Origin: Candidatus Peribacter sp. UBA6535 | Lineage (GTDB): Bacteria > Patescibacteriota > Gracilibacteria > Peribacterales > Peribacteraceae | Assembly: GCA_002436205.1 (NCBI GenBank) | Contig: DJKT01000029.1 | Coordinates: 1-13,187 of the forward strand | DNA length: 13,187 bases | Direction: 5' to 3' | Shown here: piece by piece, positions 1 to 7,185 of the stretch | Layout of the letters: every line of letters begins with the position of its first letter | Position numbering within the stretch: position 1 is the stretch's first letter | The notes under the pieces: model-generated | Databases searched by the model: none | What the model was told of the DNA's origin: nothing | The model's input: the letters and a program-made list of their open reading frames with translations, nothing else | Made by a program: the position numbers and the translations under genes

Positions 1-20
1 AAATCCAGCCCCCGCAACCA
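1..20 (+). tRNA. 3' end of a tRNA, probably initiator tRNA-fMet (5' part outside window)
   Basis: Only the last 20 nt are present. They parse as the end of the T-loop (1-4, AAAT), the 3' strand of the T-stem (5-9, CCAGC), the 3' strand of the acceptor stem (10-16, CCCCGCA), the discriminator A (17) and an encoded CCA (18-20). The acceptor strand and tail closely match the known end of bacterial initiator tRNA-fMet (CCCCGCAACCA), so that identity is inferred from recall. The anticodon is outside the window. The tRNA converges on the ftsB-like gene with one base between them. Confidence 0.8.
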
Positions 21-21
21 A

Positions 22-468
22 TTATAGTCCCATCTTAATCTCCTCAATCTTCTCTCTGTGGAAAAGGTACAGTTTCCAATGTTCGAGGGTCGGCATCTGG
101 CGAAGGAGCTCAAAGTAGGCTGCTTCTTGTTGCTGCGTAGGCTCGAGTTGTGGTTCCGAGAGGACAAATACATCATTTGGGATTTGGGTAATGATGAGCG
201 TTTTTTCTCCTGGCCGAACGATATTAAGATTCTCTTTTGCATACTTATCTTTGTATTGACTGCTTCTAAAGTATTCAAGATCTCGATATCCCTGGTCTAT
301 TGCTTCTCGTAATACCCCATTTTGCTCGGATATTCCTTCCAGTGTCTGCTCAAATAATAGGTTTCTATAAAACGAGAGTGCCAGCCCAAATGCCATGAAT
401 CCAACAACAGAAAGCCCAATGACAATGGTCAATTGCTTAGAAAGTGGTTCAAGATGTTGGTAGGACAT
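22..468 (-). CDS. FtsB/DivIC-family septum formation initiator-like protein
   Basis: A 148-aa single-pass membrane protein. A short cytoplasmic N-terminus precedes one hydrophobic segment (about residues 14-33). A polar, coiled-coil-prone stretch follows (about 35-65), then the family-type motif YAKENLNIVRPGEKTLII. This is the layout of FtsB/DivIC proteins, which bridge FtsL and FtsQ in the division complex outside the membrane. It is longer than typical FtsB (about 100 aa) because of a C-terminal tail of about 50 residues rich in Glu and Gln. It diverges from murC, consistent with a wall and division locus. The ATG is preceded by TACTAT with a 7-nt gap and no Shine-Dalgarno site, which suggests a leaderless transcript. 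Which of FtsB, DivIC or FtsL it is cannot be settled from sequence alone. Confidence 0.75.
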   Translation of the reverse strand: MSYQHLEPLSKQLTIVIGLSVVGFMAFGLALSFYRNLLFEQTLEGISEQNGVLREAIDQGYRDLEYFRSSQYKDKYAKENLNIVRPGEKTLIITQIPNDVFVLSEPQLEPTQQQEAAYFELLRQMPTLEHWKLYLFHREKIEEIKMGL

Positions 469-475
469 GGCCTAA

Positions 476-481
476 ATAGTA
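476..481 (-). promoter_or_regulatory. -10 box of the ftsB-like gene, probably leaderless
   Basis: On the minus strand TACTAT lies 7 nt before the ATG at 468, so transcription would start at or next to the start codon. No convincing -35 is seen. The hexamer and 7-nt spacing are identical to those before murJ. Confidence 0.4.
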
Positions 482-484
482 GAG

Positions 485-490
485 TATTCT
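485..490 (+). promoter_or_regulatory. -10 box of murC, probably leaderless
   Basis: TATTCT lies 8 nt before the chosen murC ATG at 499. It sits within a few bases of the oppositely oriented box of the ftsB-like gene, so the two promoters overlap head to head. No good -35 is visible. Confidence 0.35.
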
Positions 491-498
491 GGCACTCT

Positions 499-1755
499 AT
501 GAAAATTTACTGTTCCGGAATCGGCGGTATTGGGCTAAGCGCATATGCAGCGCTCCAGAATGCCAATGGGCATACAGTACTTGGGAGTGACCGTTCACGT
601 ACTGCTCTAACGAAAGATCTTACATCACAGGGTATAGAAGTATTTGATTCTCAGGATGGGTCGCATGTTCCGCACGACGCAAATCTTTTTGTGTATTCGG
701 AAGCCATTTCAGAAGATGCTCCAGAGAGAGTGAAAGCCGAGGAGTATGGCATTCGTCAAATCAGTTACTTTGCGGCTCTTGGGGAAATTTCTAAGGACTA
801 CAGAGTTATTGCTGTTTGCGGTACACATGGAAAATCAACGACAACTGCAATGGCGGCGCAGGTTCTTCTTGGGGCAGAACTTGATCCGACAGTTATTGTT
901 GGAACAAAAGTTCCGCAACTCAATGGAAGAAACTGGCGAAAGGGTGACTCAGACCTCTTTCTTCTAGAGGCTTGTGAGTATCGCGGATCATTCCTTAACC
1001 TTCATCCTAATATTATTTTGATGACGAATGTTGATGGGGACCATTTTGATGCGTTTGATTCTGTTGAAGATTATCAAAACGCCTACAAAGAATTCCTCAG
1101 CAGACTTCCCGATGATGGAGTGATCATTACACATATGGAGGATCCGGATTGCCAGAAGATTGCAGGTGTTGCCGGAAGGGAAGTTCTTGATGCAGATGCC
1201 CATTCATCGGTATCACTTTCTGTACCTGGACGACATATGGAGGAGAATGCCTTACTTGTTGCTACGTTAGCTGATCACTTAGAAATTGATTCAGAGGAAT
1301 CTCTTCTGGAATTTTCCGGAACGTGGCGTCGTTTTGAAGTGAAAGGTGATACATCGGATGGTGTGACAGTTATCGATGATTACGCACATCACCCAATTGA
1401 AATTGCAGCCACAGTTGCCGCTGCAAGACAGGCGTATCCAGGAAGGAGAATTGTCTGTCTCTTTCAACCACACACGCACGATAGAGTAATTCGTTTTTAT
1501 AACGATTTCCTCATTGCATTTGACGGAGCGGATTTGGTTGTGACGACCGATGTCTACGATGCGAGGCCAGATATTGAAAATGAAACTGTAGACATTACCC
1601 AACTTACCGCTGATATTCAGGCGGAATCTGTTTACGGAGGAACGCTTTGCGAAGCCAAAGAGCAACTCTGTTGTAAAATATTACAACAGGATGATGTCTT
1701 ACTTGTGTTAGGGGCAGGGGACGTTACGTCTGTAGCGTCGGCACTAATGTCTTAG
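499..1755 (+). CDS. murC: UDP-N-acetylmuramate--L-alanine ligase (MurC)
   Basis: Cytoplasmic Mur ligase that joins L-Ala to UDP-MurNAc using ATP, the first amino-acid addition to the peptidoglycan stem. The 418-aa product shows the N-terminal nucleotide-fold motif GIGGIG (7-12), the ATP P-loop GTHGKST (108-114), EACEYRGSFL (157-166), the DDYAHHP signature (293-299) and FQPHTHDR (322-329), all in MurC order. The frame is open to 433, but I chose the ATG at 499 because the family starts with the Rossmann strand just before GIGGIG and a -10-like box precedes it. It is shorter than E. coli MurC (491 aa). Its TAG stop overlaps the SLH gene's stop on the other strand. The related ligase Mpl is less likely, though residues around DARPD are not classical. 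Confidence 0.9.
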   Translation: MKIYCSGIGGIGLSAYAALQNANGHTVLGSDRSRTALTKDLTSQGIEVFDSQDGSHVPHDANLFVYSEAISEDAPERVKAEEYGIRQISYFAALGEISKDYRVIAVCGTHGKSTTTAMAAQVLLGAELDPTVIVGTKVPQLNGRNWRKGDSDLFLLEACEYRGSFLNLHPNIILMTNVDGDHFDAFDSVEDYQNAYKEFLSRLPDDGVIITHMEDPDCQKIAGVAGREVLDADAHSSVSLSVPGRHMEENALLVATLADHLEIDSEESLLEFSGTWRRFEVKGDTSDGVTVIDDYAHHPIEIAATVAAARQAYPGRRIVCLFQPHTHDRVIRFYNDFLIAFDGADLVVTTDVYDARPDIENETVDITQLTADIQAESVYGGTLCEAKEQLCCKILQQDDVLLVLGAGDVTSVASALMS

Positions 1756-3020
1756 CGACTTCCTCCAGTTTGCTCCAGCGTGTCTTCACCGTAGAGTTCA
1801 ACAGCATTCGATACAATTTTTGCAAGTTCTGCTCGATTGATAGGATCTTTTGCTCGGAAGTTTCCACCAGTATCTATCAGGCCATCTATTGCAGCGGTCT
1901 CGATAGCGTTTGCATATTTGTCTATCGGAGTGACATCGCCGAACGTTTTGCCTTCTGCCCAAACGGTGCGGATACCCATTGCACGCAATACCGTGGCGAT
2001 TACTTCTCCGCGCTTTGCGCTACGAGATGGATCTACCCTACGGTCACGCCATACTTCCCACCAACGCTGTTCTGCAGAAGTAAAGTACTGTTCGAACCAC
2101 TGATTTTTTGCACGTGTGTTGATAACAGGAACGCGAATCTTTGTTTCATCAACGCCACTCATTTCGTGTGCAACTTTGGCAAGCTGTGCAACCGTGACAT
2201 TGTCACTAGGGCCAAATGTCCCTTCTGGGTTTCCAGATCGATCTTTGTATCCACTAATAATTGCGGCCTTAGCAACTTTGCTAACATAGGGTGCAAACCA
2301 ATCCTGTGTTCGTACATCTTCGAAGACAACAGTTTTTCCGTCGATTGTTACAGTGACGAACTCGAGAGATTTTTCTAGCTGCTTTCCAATATCACTATCT
2401 TTTAGATTGTCACAGACAATATCAACTGACAGGGTAATGCGACTGTCTTTGACCAATTTGTCAGATTGCGCTGGGAGACTGGGGCACCCTTCTATCTCTT
2501 CGAAGTATGCAGTCCACTGTCCTTCTGGCCCTATATGAGAATATGGTGTCTCTCCTTTTATCTCAGTATCATTGGGTCCTTTCAGGGTAAAGGTAAGCCC
2601 TGCAGGAGTACTGGCAACAGCGACTGTCCCTGTTCGAGAATAGGTATATTCGACTTTAACAACATATCGATCCTGACCATCCAGTGGTATAGATATCTGT
2701 GGTCGGTCTACGATTTCCACTGATTTTCCGTTGAGGAGGAGTTCTATCGTTGCTGATGTTCCTTCTGGCAGAATAGTAGTAAATGTATACATTCCTGCAT
2801 CTATTTCATCAAAGGTAAAGTTTGGATCATCTCCTTCGGTACGCTGGTTTCCTGGCCTAACCAGAGTCCAATGCCCTATGACTCTGGGGTCTTCTTCTGG
2901 GCCATTAAGATCGAGAGCTATACTTCCAAAGCCTTCTAACTCCTGAGCATGTAGAGGGGCAATAGGAAGTATTAAAAGTGTAATAGCAGTAATGGTTATT
3001 GAGGAGATACGTTTTTTCAT
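1752..3020 (-). CDS. Secreted S-layer-homology (SLH) domain protein with PEGA-like N-terminal module
   Basis: A 422-aa secreted protein. Residues 1-25 form a signal peptide (MKKR, hydrophobic core, then PLHA). Residues about 45-125 are a beta-rich domain. About 127-178 is PEGA-like (TGTVAVASTPAG, then GETP). Cysteines at 179 and 203 are conserved in the neighbouring paralogue. Three SLH domains follow at about 232-288, 305-349 (diverged, Trp-rich) and 358-408. SLH domains normally bind pyruvylated secondary wall polymers and hold S-layer proteins to the surface; that role is inferred here. The gene has its own transcription unit, because a terminator separates it from the upstream paralogue. 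Its TAA stop overlaps the murC stop by tail-to-tail pairing (1752-1755). Confidence 0.85.
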   Translation of the reverse strand: MKKRISSITITAITLLILPIAPLHAQELEGFGSIALDLNGPEEDPRVIGHWTLVRPGNQRTEGDDPNFTFDEIDAGMYTFTTILPEGTSATIELLLNGKSVEIVDRPQISIPLDGQDRYVVKVEYTYSRTGTVAVASTPAGLTFTLKGPNDTEIKGETPYSHIGPEGQWTAYFEEIEGCPSLPAQSDKLVKDSRITLSVDIVCDNLKDSDIGKQLEKSLEFVTVTIDGKTVVFEDVRTQDWFAPYVSKVAKAAIISGYKDRSGNPEGTFGPSDNVTVAQLAKVAHEMSGVDETKIRVPVINTRAKNQWFEQYFTSAEQRWWEVWRDRRVDPSRSAKRGEVIATVLRAMGIRTVWAEGKTFGDVTPIDKYANAIETAAIDGLIDTGGNFRAKDPINRAELAKIVSNAVELYGEDTLEQTGGSR

Positions 3021-3051
3021 GAAAGTTTATGAAGAAGGTTTTGAGGGCTCT

Positions 3052-3080
3052 ATTTTGGAGTCAGTCTCGTAAAAGTGCAA
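3052..3080 (-). promoter_or_regulatory. Possible promoter of the SLH gene
   Basis: TTGCAC (3075-3080) and CAAAAT (3052-3057) on the minus strand are 17 nt apart, downstream of the terminator of the preceding gene and about 30 nt before the SLH start. Both boxes are poor matches to consensus. The call rests mainly on the need for a promoter in this gap. Confidence 0.25.
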
Positions 3081-3092
3081 TACGCAATGTAC

Positions 3093-3122
3093 AAAAAAAG
3101 CAGCCTAGTGGCTGCTTTTTTT
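3093..3122 (-). terminator. Intrinsic terminator after the DUF11 surface-protein gene
   Basis: A GC-rich stem GCAGCC (3100-3105) pairs with GGCTGC (3110-3115) around a TAGT loop. It is flanked by seven A (3093-3099) on one side and seven T (3116-3122) on the other. It starts 17 nt past the TAA at 3139 and ends in a U-run on the minus strand. The symmetry would also let it stop plus-strand transcription arriving from murC. Confidence 0.85.
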
Positions 3123-3138
3123 GAATCTTTCGGTTGGA

Positions 3139-4317
3139 TTAGTTCAGTTGCTTTTTACGGATTGTCATATTGGTAACCACTGCAGCACCGAGGAGGGCTG
3201 CAAGAGCGAAGAGGATATCATACTTTCCTCCAGTCTGTGGCATGTATGCAATTCCAACTCCAGATACAGAACTCCAAGCCTCTGGGTAAAGATCGAAGTC
3301 TGCTTCGTCACTGTAGGCGTGAGCAAGTAGCACGATGCGGTCACCAGCGGTGAGGTGGTCTTTTGCACGAACAGTGAAGCTTGTGGTCCACGTTTGACCT
3401 GCGTAGAGCTTAGGAACGTACCAGGCAATTTCATTTCCATCGATCACTCCACCATCAAATAGTGGTTGAACGATATCGATCATTTCTGGATTGTAACGGT
3501 CTACAACGTCTATGTTATGCAGTGTTTCACGGGTCATGTTCGAAATAGTAACGTTGAAGCGAACATTTCCACCAGCTACAACTTCTGACATTGAGCTTGT
3601 TTGTACTATGCGCTGAGCAGGCATATCAACGTGTGCATTTGGACGAGGGGCCTTTGTAGCCGGACGATCTGTTCCAAGTGGCACGGGTGCTTTTCCTGCA
3701 AGAGGGACACGACGGTCACCACAGGTAAAGTCAGCCCAGAAGACGAGACGGCTTCCGTGAATCAGTTCACGTTGCATATCTTTTTGAACTTCACAATCAG
3801 GCTCAATGTCGTATTTCACTTTGTAACCAACAGGAGGCATATCCGTAAATACTGCTGGTGTAATACCAGTGAATGTACGCCCGTCTGCGAGGCTTTCCAT
3901 TTCAAAGAAGACATTCTGAGGATCACTGCGAACCTCTACAGTACCGGTATATACAAATTCAATTGTGAGTCTGTATGACGTTCCATCCAGCACTTCAAAA
4001 GTGATACTGTTTCCAGTTACTTCCTGTACAGGAGTTCCGCTGTGAACGAGAGTCATCTTTGTCAGTGAGCCGGCAGGATTGGTAATTGATACTGTGTAGG
4101 TACCTGCATCAAGATCGTTAAGGACCTTGGTTTTCAGTGAGCTTCGAAACGTAGCGTCACCAGGCATATCCACTATCCAGTGACCGTATTCAGCGATAGG
4201 ACTTTTCTGGTCTATAAAGAGTGAGCTTCCGGCTGCCTGAGCTGAGTTTGCTGTAGTAAAGCTCATAAGGAGAGCTATAGCAGCGATGCCGGTGGATAAA
4301 GCTTTTAGAGTTCTCAT
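3139..4317 (-). CDS. Secreted DUF11-type surface protein with C-terminal MPQTGG sorting-like signal
   Basis: A 392-aa protein. Residues 1-28 are a classical signal peptide (MRTLK, hydrophobic run, then NSAQA). Residues about 42-123 form a beta-rich domain and about 124-175 a PEGA-like domain (TGTVEVRSDPQ, then GITP). Cys175 and Cys199 match the SLH paralogue. A Pro-rich linker (about 204-235) precedes a DUF11-like domain (about 236-335). The C-terminus has MPQTGG (359-364), a hydrophobic segment (368-384) and the basic tail RKKQLN. That order is typical of sortase substrates, so covalent anchoring or membrane retention is inferred. The frame is open upstream to a GTG at 4365 with an ATG at 4344. 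I chose 4317 because it gives a clean signal peptide and has a TACTTT box 7 nt before it. Confidence 0.8.
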   Translation of the reverse strand: MRTLKALSTGIAAIALLMSFTTANSAQAAGSSLFIDQKSPIAEYGHWIVDMPGDATFRSSLKTKVLNDLDAGTYTVSITNPAGSLTKMTLVHSGTPVQEVTGNSITFEVLDGTSYRLTIEFVYTGTVEVRSDPQNVFFEMESLADGRTFTGITPAVFTDMPPVGYKVKYDIEPDCEVQKDMQRELIHGSRLVFWADFTCGDRRVPLAGKAPVPLGTDRPATKAPRPNAHVDMPAQRIVQTSSMSEVVAGGNVRFNVTISNMTRETLHNIDVVDRYNPEMIDIVQPLFDGGVIDGNEIAWYVPKLYAGQTWTTSFTVRAKDHLTAGDRIVLLAHAYSDEADFDLYPEAWSSVSGVGIAYMPQTGGKYDILFALAALLGAAVVTNMTIRKKQLN

Positions 4318-4380
4318 GGGTGAGAAAGTAGATAGTTGTACCATGGCGAAGGGGGGTAGTGCCACGAAAATAGGAGGACT

Positions 4381-4409
4381 ATTAAAACACCCAAATAGAT
4401 ATATGTCAA
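4381..4409 (-). promoter_or_regulatory. Sigma-70-type promoter of the DUF11 surface-protein gene
   Basis: On the minus strand a perfect -35 TTGACA (4404-4409) and a -10 TTTAAT (4381-4386, five of six) are separated by exactly 17 nt. This is the best consensus promoter in the window. Transcription would start near 4374. The leader would be about 57 nt to the ATG at 4317, or about 9 nt if the GTG at 4365 is used. It starts just past the purL stop, so the surface gene is not dependent on purL. Confidence 0.75.
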
Positions 4410-4420
4410 GTATTCTACTC

Positions 4421-6871
4421 CTACGAGATATGTGATTTCAGCCCATTTTGCCAAATCTGAGTCAAATTCTTTAGTTCTTGGTGTATTAGATTGATTTCTC
4501 CGTGGGAAACCTTAAAAGAAGCTTCTTTTGATGTTTTCCCTATTACTTTGGCCTCTAGACCTATTTTTTCAGCTTCTAAGAGCATCTCCGAGGCAGACTC
4601 TCTCGATGTCTCTACAAGGAAGCCGTGGGTCTCTGAAAACAGTAGTTTTTCGCTATTTAAAGGCGATTTTAGCGCTTCTAGATCTAGTTCTAGCCCAATG
4701 GTACCGCCAAGCTTTCTTTGGGGTAGGAGCATCTCAAAAGCACTAAGTAAAAGGCCTCCATTTGAGATATCGTGACAGGATAGAATATGGTTAGAGCTGA
4801 TATTCTCTAATATGAATTTGAGCATTTCCTCGGTCTCTTTGAAGTCTGGCTTGGGCACATTTGCACCGAGAAGGTCATCCCGGGGGGCTCCAGAGAGCTC
4901 CTCGAGTATCTGATAATACGCAGATCCACCACACTCATCGCGGCGCTCGCCGATCAACATTACAGAGGAGTCAGGGCTCTTTATCTGCATGGTCACTGCC
5001 TTTCTCGCATCAGGAAGAATTCCCGTACATGAAACTATGGCCGTTGGGTCTATTGCTGACCCGTCAGGTTTTCCATTGTAGAGAGAGACGTTTCCAGAGA
5101 TAACGGCAATAGGTTCTTTGTCGAATGTAATAGATTTTCCTGCGTCAGCAATTCCCTGTACACCGGCCTCAAGCTCCGCAAGTTGTTCAGGGATCTCCGG
5201 GTTTCCATAGTTTAAACAATCTGTTAGTGCCCTTGGAGTTCCTCCGACAGCGACGACGTTGCACATCGATTCCACTGCTGCATTTACGGCTTGCCAGTAT
5301 GGATCAATGCGACCGTATCGTCCGTTTCCATCTGCAGCGATCGCAACTCCACGCCAACGGTTAACTTCTTCAAGTTCCCAACCGGGGTGCTGCCCATCGA
5401 GTACATAACTTTGCAGATCTTGTAGGGGTGCAATAACGGAGGCGTCTGCTTCTCCTGCTTCTACGATGCCGTTACCGATAACGTTTTTATCAAAGTGCAA
5501 ATATGCAGGTGATGCAGATGCATAGTTTGGATTAGAGAGCATCGCTTCGAACACAGTTGCAACGGGGAATGTTTCTTTTAGCGTACTGATGTCTGGCTCG
5601 GTACGATCAGTAACTTGAAGATTGGTAGGTCTTTCATATTGAATACCACATGTCAGTGCCTCTGCGGATGCTTCACAGACAACCTCTCCTTTATACGTAC
5701 ATTTGTAGATACCATCTGCTGTGACTTTTCCAACCAAACTTGCACGTGCGTTTTCCATCACACTTGGTAGGTCCCATGTCACGTTAAAGTGATGGAGAAT
5801 ATGATCCGTTAAATCTGGGTGGCACGTAAAGCACAGCCTCTCCTGTGTTTCTGCACAGGCGATGACTTCTGCAGGCAAGCCCTCTATTCCAACGTGCACG
5901 TTATCAAGATTAACTTCTGCGCCAAATCCAAGGTCTACGACCTGTTCTACAGATGCACAGACTACTCCTCCAGCACCTAAGTCTTTACAGCTCACTTTGT
6001 CTAGCTTGCCGTTTGCAACGAGCCAGTCGAAGAGCGCATAGTGCGAAGCCAGTAGATGACGCTCGAGAAATGGATTTGGCTCTTGGACAGCTCCGGTGTT
6101 TTGCTCACTCTTTTCTTCTTCCATAGAAGCAGAGGCAAACGACGCTCCTCCAAAGCCAGATCTATCTGTCGGCTTTCCGACTAAAATTATGTCGTAGCCG
6201 ACTTCTCCGGCTTCTTCGGGGCAGTAGCTGTGGATGATTTCATCTTCTCGGACAATACCGAGTGCTATGGCATTCACCAGACAGTTGCTGTTATACGAAG
6301 CATCGAACACCGTATCTCCTCCGAGGTTTGGCACCCCTAGAGGGTTTCCGTATCCGCCAATACCACGGATGACTTCTTTGGCGATGGTTTTTGATTCCTC
6401 AGTTTGTAAATCTCCGAGTCGCAGCATGTCCATACAACCGATAACTCTGGCTCCCATACACAGCACATCGCGCACGGTTCCACCAACTCCTGTAGCGGCT
6501 CCTTCAAATGGGACGATCTGACTTGGGTGGTTATGGGATTCGTGTGTCACAACAAACCCCCAGCGCTTTCCTTTGGGGCCATCAGTAATAGCGACGATGC
6601 CACTATCTTCGACGGGACCGAGAATAATGTGCTTACTATCTGTAACGAAGTTCTTTAAAAATCTGCGAGAAGATTTGTAACTACAGTGTTCACTCCCTTG
6701 TATTCCCCAGATCACGGCTTCTGTCAGAGTAGGGTCTCGCCCGAGAAGATCGACAATCTTTTTTGCTTCTTCGACCGTAAGTCCAATTTGATACTCTTTG
6801 AGGATCGCAGAAATTTCATCGTCACTCGCAGTCGAGAACGGAAGCGTCTTGATGGTAGGGGAAATACTCAC
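4421..6871 (-). CDS. purL: Phosphoribosylformylglycinamidine synthase, PurL subunit
   Basis: Cytoplasmic enzyme of de novo purine synthesis (FGAR to FGAM), using ammonia delivered by PurQ with PurS as bridge in small-PurL systems. Family motifs in order are SEHCSYK (60-66), HESHNHPS (about 110-117), GAATGVGGTVRD, FGGASFASASME, KDLGAGG, SGNVSLYNG and SCHDISNGG. These span the paired AIRS-type N and C domains. At about 816 aa it is somewhat longer than the B. subtilis subunit (742 aa) but lacks the C-terminal glutaminase of the large form. The frame continues to a TTG at 6910. I prefer the GTG at 6871, which has CATACT six nt before it, but the start is uncertain. No purS, purQ or other pur gene is in the window. 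A structured RNA ends just upstream. Confidence 0.93.
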   Translation of the reverse strand: MSISPTIKTLPFSTASDDEISAILKEYQIGLTVEEAKKIVDLLGRDPTLTEAVIWGIQGSEHCSYKSSRRFLKNFVTDSKHIILGPVEDSGIVAITDGPKGKRWGFVVTHESHNHPSQIVPFEGAATGVGGTVRDVLCMGARVIGCMDMLRLGDLQTEESKTIAKEVIRGIGGYGNPLGVPNLGGDTVFDASYNSNCLVNAIALGIVREDEIIHSYCPEEAGEVGYDIILVGKPTDRSGFGGASFASASMEEEKSEQNTGAVQEPNPFLERHLLASHYALFDWLVANGKLDKVSCKDLGAGGVVCASVEQVVDLGFGAEVNLDNVHVGIEGLPAEVIACAETQERLCFTCHPDLTDHILHHFNVTWDLPSVMENARASLVGKVTADGIYKCTYKGEVVCEASAEALTCGIQYERPTNLQVTDRTEPDISTLKETFPVATVFEAMLSNPNYASASPAYLHFDKNVIGNGIVEAGEADASVIAPLQDLQSYVLDGQHPGWELEEVNRWRGVAIAADGNGRYGRIDPYWQAVNAAVESMCNVVAVGGTPRALTDCLNYGNPEIPEQLAELEAGVQGIADAGKSITFDKEPIAVISGNVSLYNGKPDGSAIDPTAIVSCTGILPDARKAVTMQIKSPDSSVMLIGERRDECGGSAYYQILEELSGAPRDDLLGANVPKPDFKETEEMLKFILENISSNHILSCHDISNGGLLLSAFEMLLPQRKLGGTIGLELDLEALKSPLNSEKLLFSETHGFLVETSRESASEMLLEAEKIGLEAKVIGKTSKEASFKVSHGEINLIHQELKNLTQIWQNGLKSHIS

Positions 6872-6877
6872 GTAGAG

Positions 6878-6883
6878 AGTATG
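6878..6883 (-). promoter_or_regulatory. Possible -10 box for a leaderless purL transcript
   Basis: CATACT lies 6 nt before the GTG at 6871, with TTCTCA 17 nt further upstream as a weak -35. The pattern resembles the TATACT-6 nt-GTG arrangement of the PH-domain gene. If real, purL has its own promoter after the structured RNA's U-run. Confidence 0.25.
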
Positions 6884-6926
6884 CAGTATCTTGCAGAGCT
6901 TGAGAATCAAGTTTGGTTTGCATTTT

Positions 6927-6956
6927 AAAAAAGGCGGAGTGGAAGTTTTGCCTTTT
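6927..6956 (-). terminator. Terminator-like hairpin with U6 tract before purL
   Basis: On the minus strand AAAAGGC (6956-6950 region) can pair with GCCTTTT (6935-6929) across a 14-nt loop, followed immediately by the rest of a T6 run (6932-6927). The GCC of its 3' arm is also the end of the long closing helix of the structured RNA, so the two folds compete. It could end an independent small RNA or act as an attenuator ahead of purL. Confidence 0.45.
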
Positions 6957-7156
6957 CATGAGGGTTGGACGTAAATTTCCCTCGTGGTCGTTCAGCCCTT
7001 TTTGTGCCGGGGCTACTGATTCTCTCGATACAAGAGAGAAAACCTTGGAACGACAGCATTATTCCACTCCACCTCAAGGATGTTCCCCGATTACGCCTGA
7101 TGGGATAAATCAGGCTTGAGAACACCCTTCAACAATTTTCGCTGAAGGGAGGAACA
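6927..7156 (-). ncRNA. Unidentified structured RNA (independent small RNA or purL leader)
   Basis: Between purL and murJ the minus strand can form many nested helices. An upstream domain has a closing helix 7149-7156 with 7081-7088, enclosing two hairpins: 7143-7148 with 7126-7131, and 7109-7115 with 7095-7101. A downstream domain is closed by 12 bp (7062-7073 with 6933-6944). It encloses 7048-7054 with 6987-6993 (holding hairpins 7034-7040 with 7020-7026, and 7010-7014 with 6994-6998) and a hairpin 6979-6983 with 6960-6964. A further match, 7116-7120 with 7073-7077, could be a pseudoknot. Both imperfect pairs (7150-7087 and 7071-6935) are G-U on the minus strand but C-A on the plus strand, and the minus strand ends in U6. 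I recognise no hallmark of SRP RNA, RNase P, tmRNA, 6S, or the purine, ZTP, PRPP or THF riboswitches. The 5' end is uncertain. Confidence 0.6.
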
Positions 7157-7172
7157 CTGTACAGGTTTCTGC

Positions 7173-7178
7173 TACTAT
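7173..7178 (+). promoter_or_regulatory. -10 box of murJ, probably leaderless
   Basis: TACTAT lies 7 nt before the murJ ATG at 7186, the same hexamer and spacing as for the ftsB-like gene. No clear -35 or Shine-Dalgarno site is seen. Its 5' side overlaps the region where the minus-strand structured RNA would begin. Confidence 0.4.
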
Positions 7179-7185
7179 TGCACAG

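Noticed and set aside
1770..2378. 202-codon open frame on the plus strand opposite the SLH gene
   Set aside because: Antisense shadow. The minus-strand product has a signal peptide and three SLH domains, while the plus-strand product is Cys/Phe-rich with no recognisable motif.
6822..6923. 33-codon frame on the minus strand starting MQTKLDSQ, directly after the U6 tract
   Set aside because: It overlaps the purL N-terminus in another frame, has no ribosome binding site or known motif, and could equally be a chance frame. A leader peptide is not excluded, but there is no support.
6927..7156. Identity of the structured RNA as tmRNA, RNase P RNA, SRP RNA, 6S RNA or a known purine-linked riboswitch
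   Set aside because: No tRNA-like ends or tag frame, no RNase P core motifs, no SRP GGAA tetraloop region, a branched layout unlike 6S, and none of the conserved cores I can recall for purine, ZTP, PRPP or THF riboswitches.
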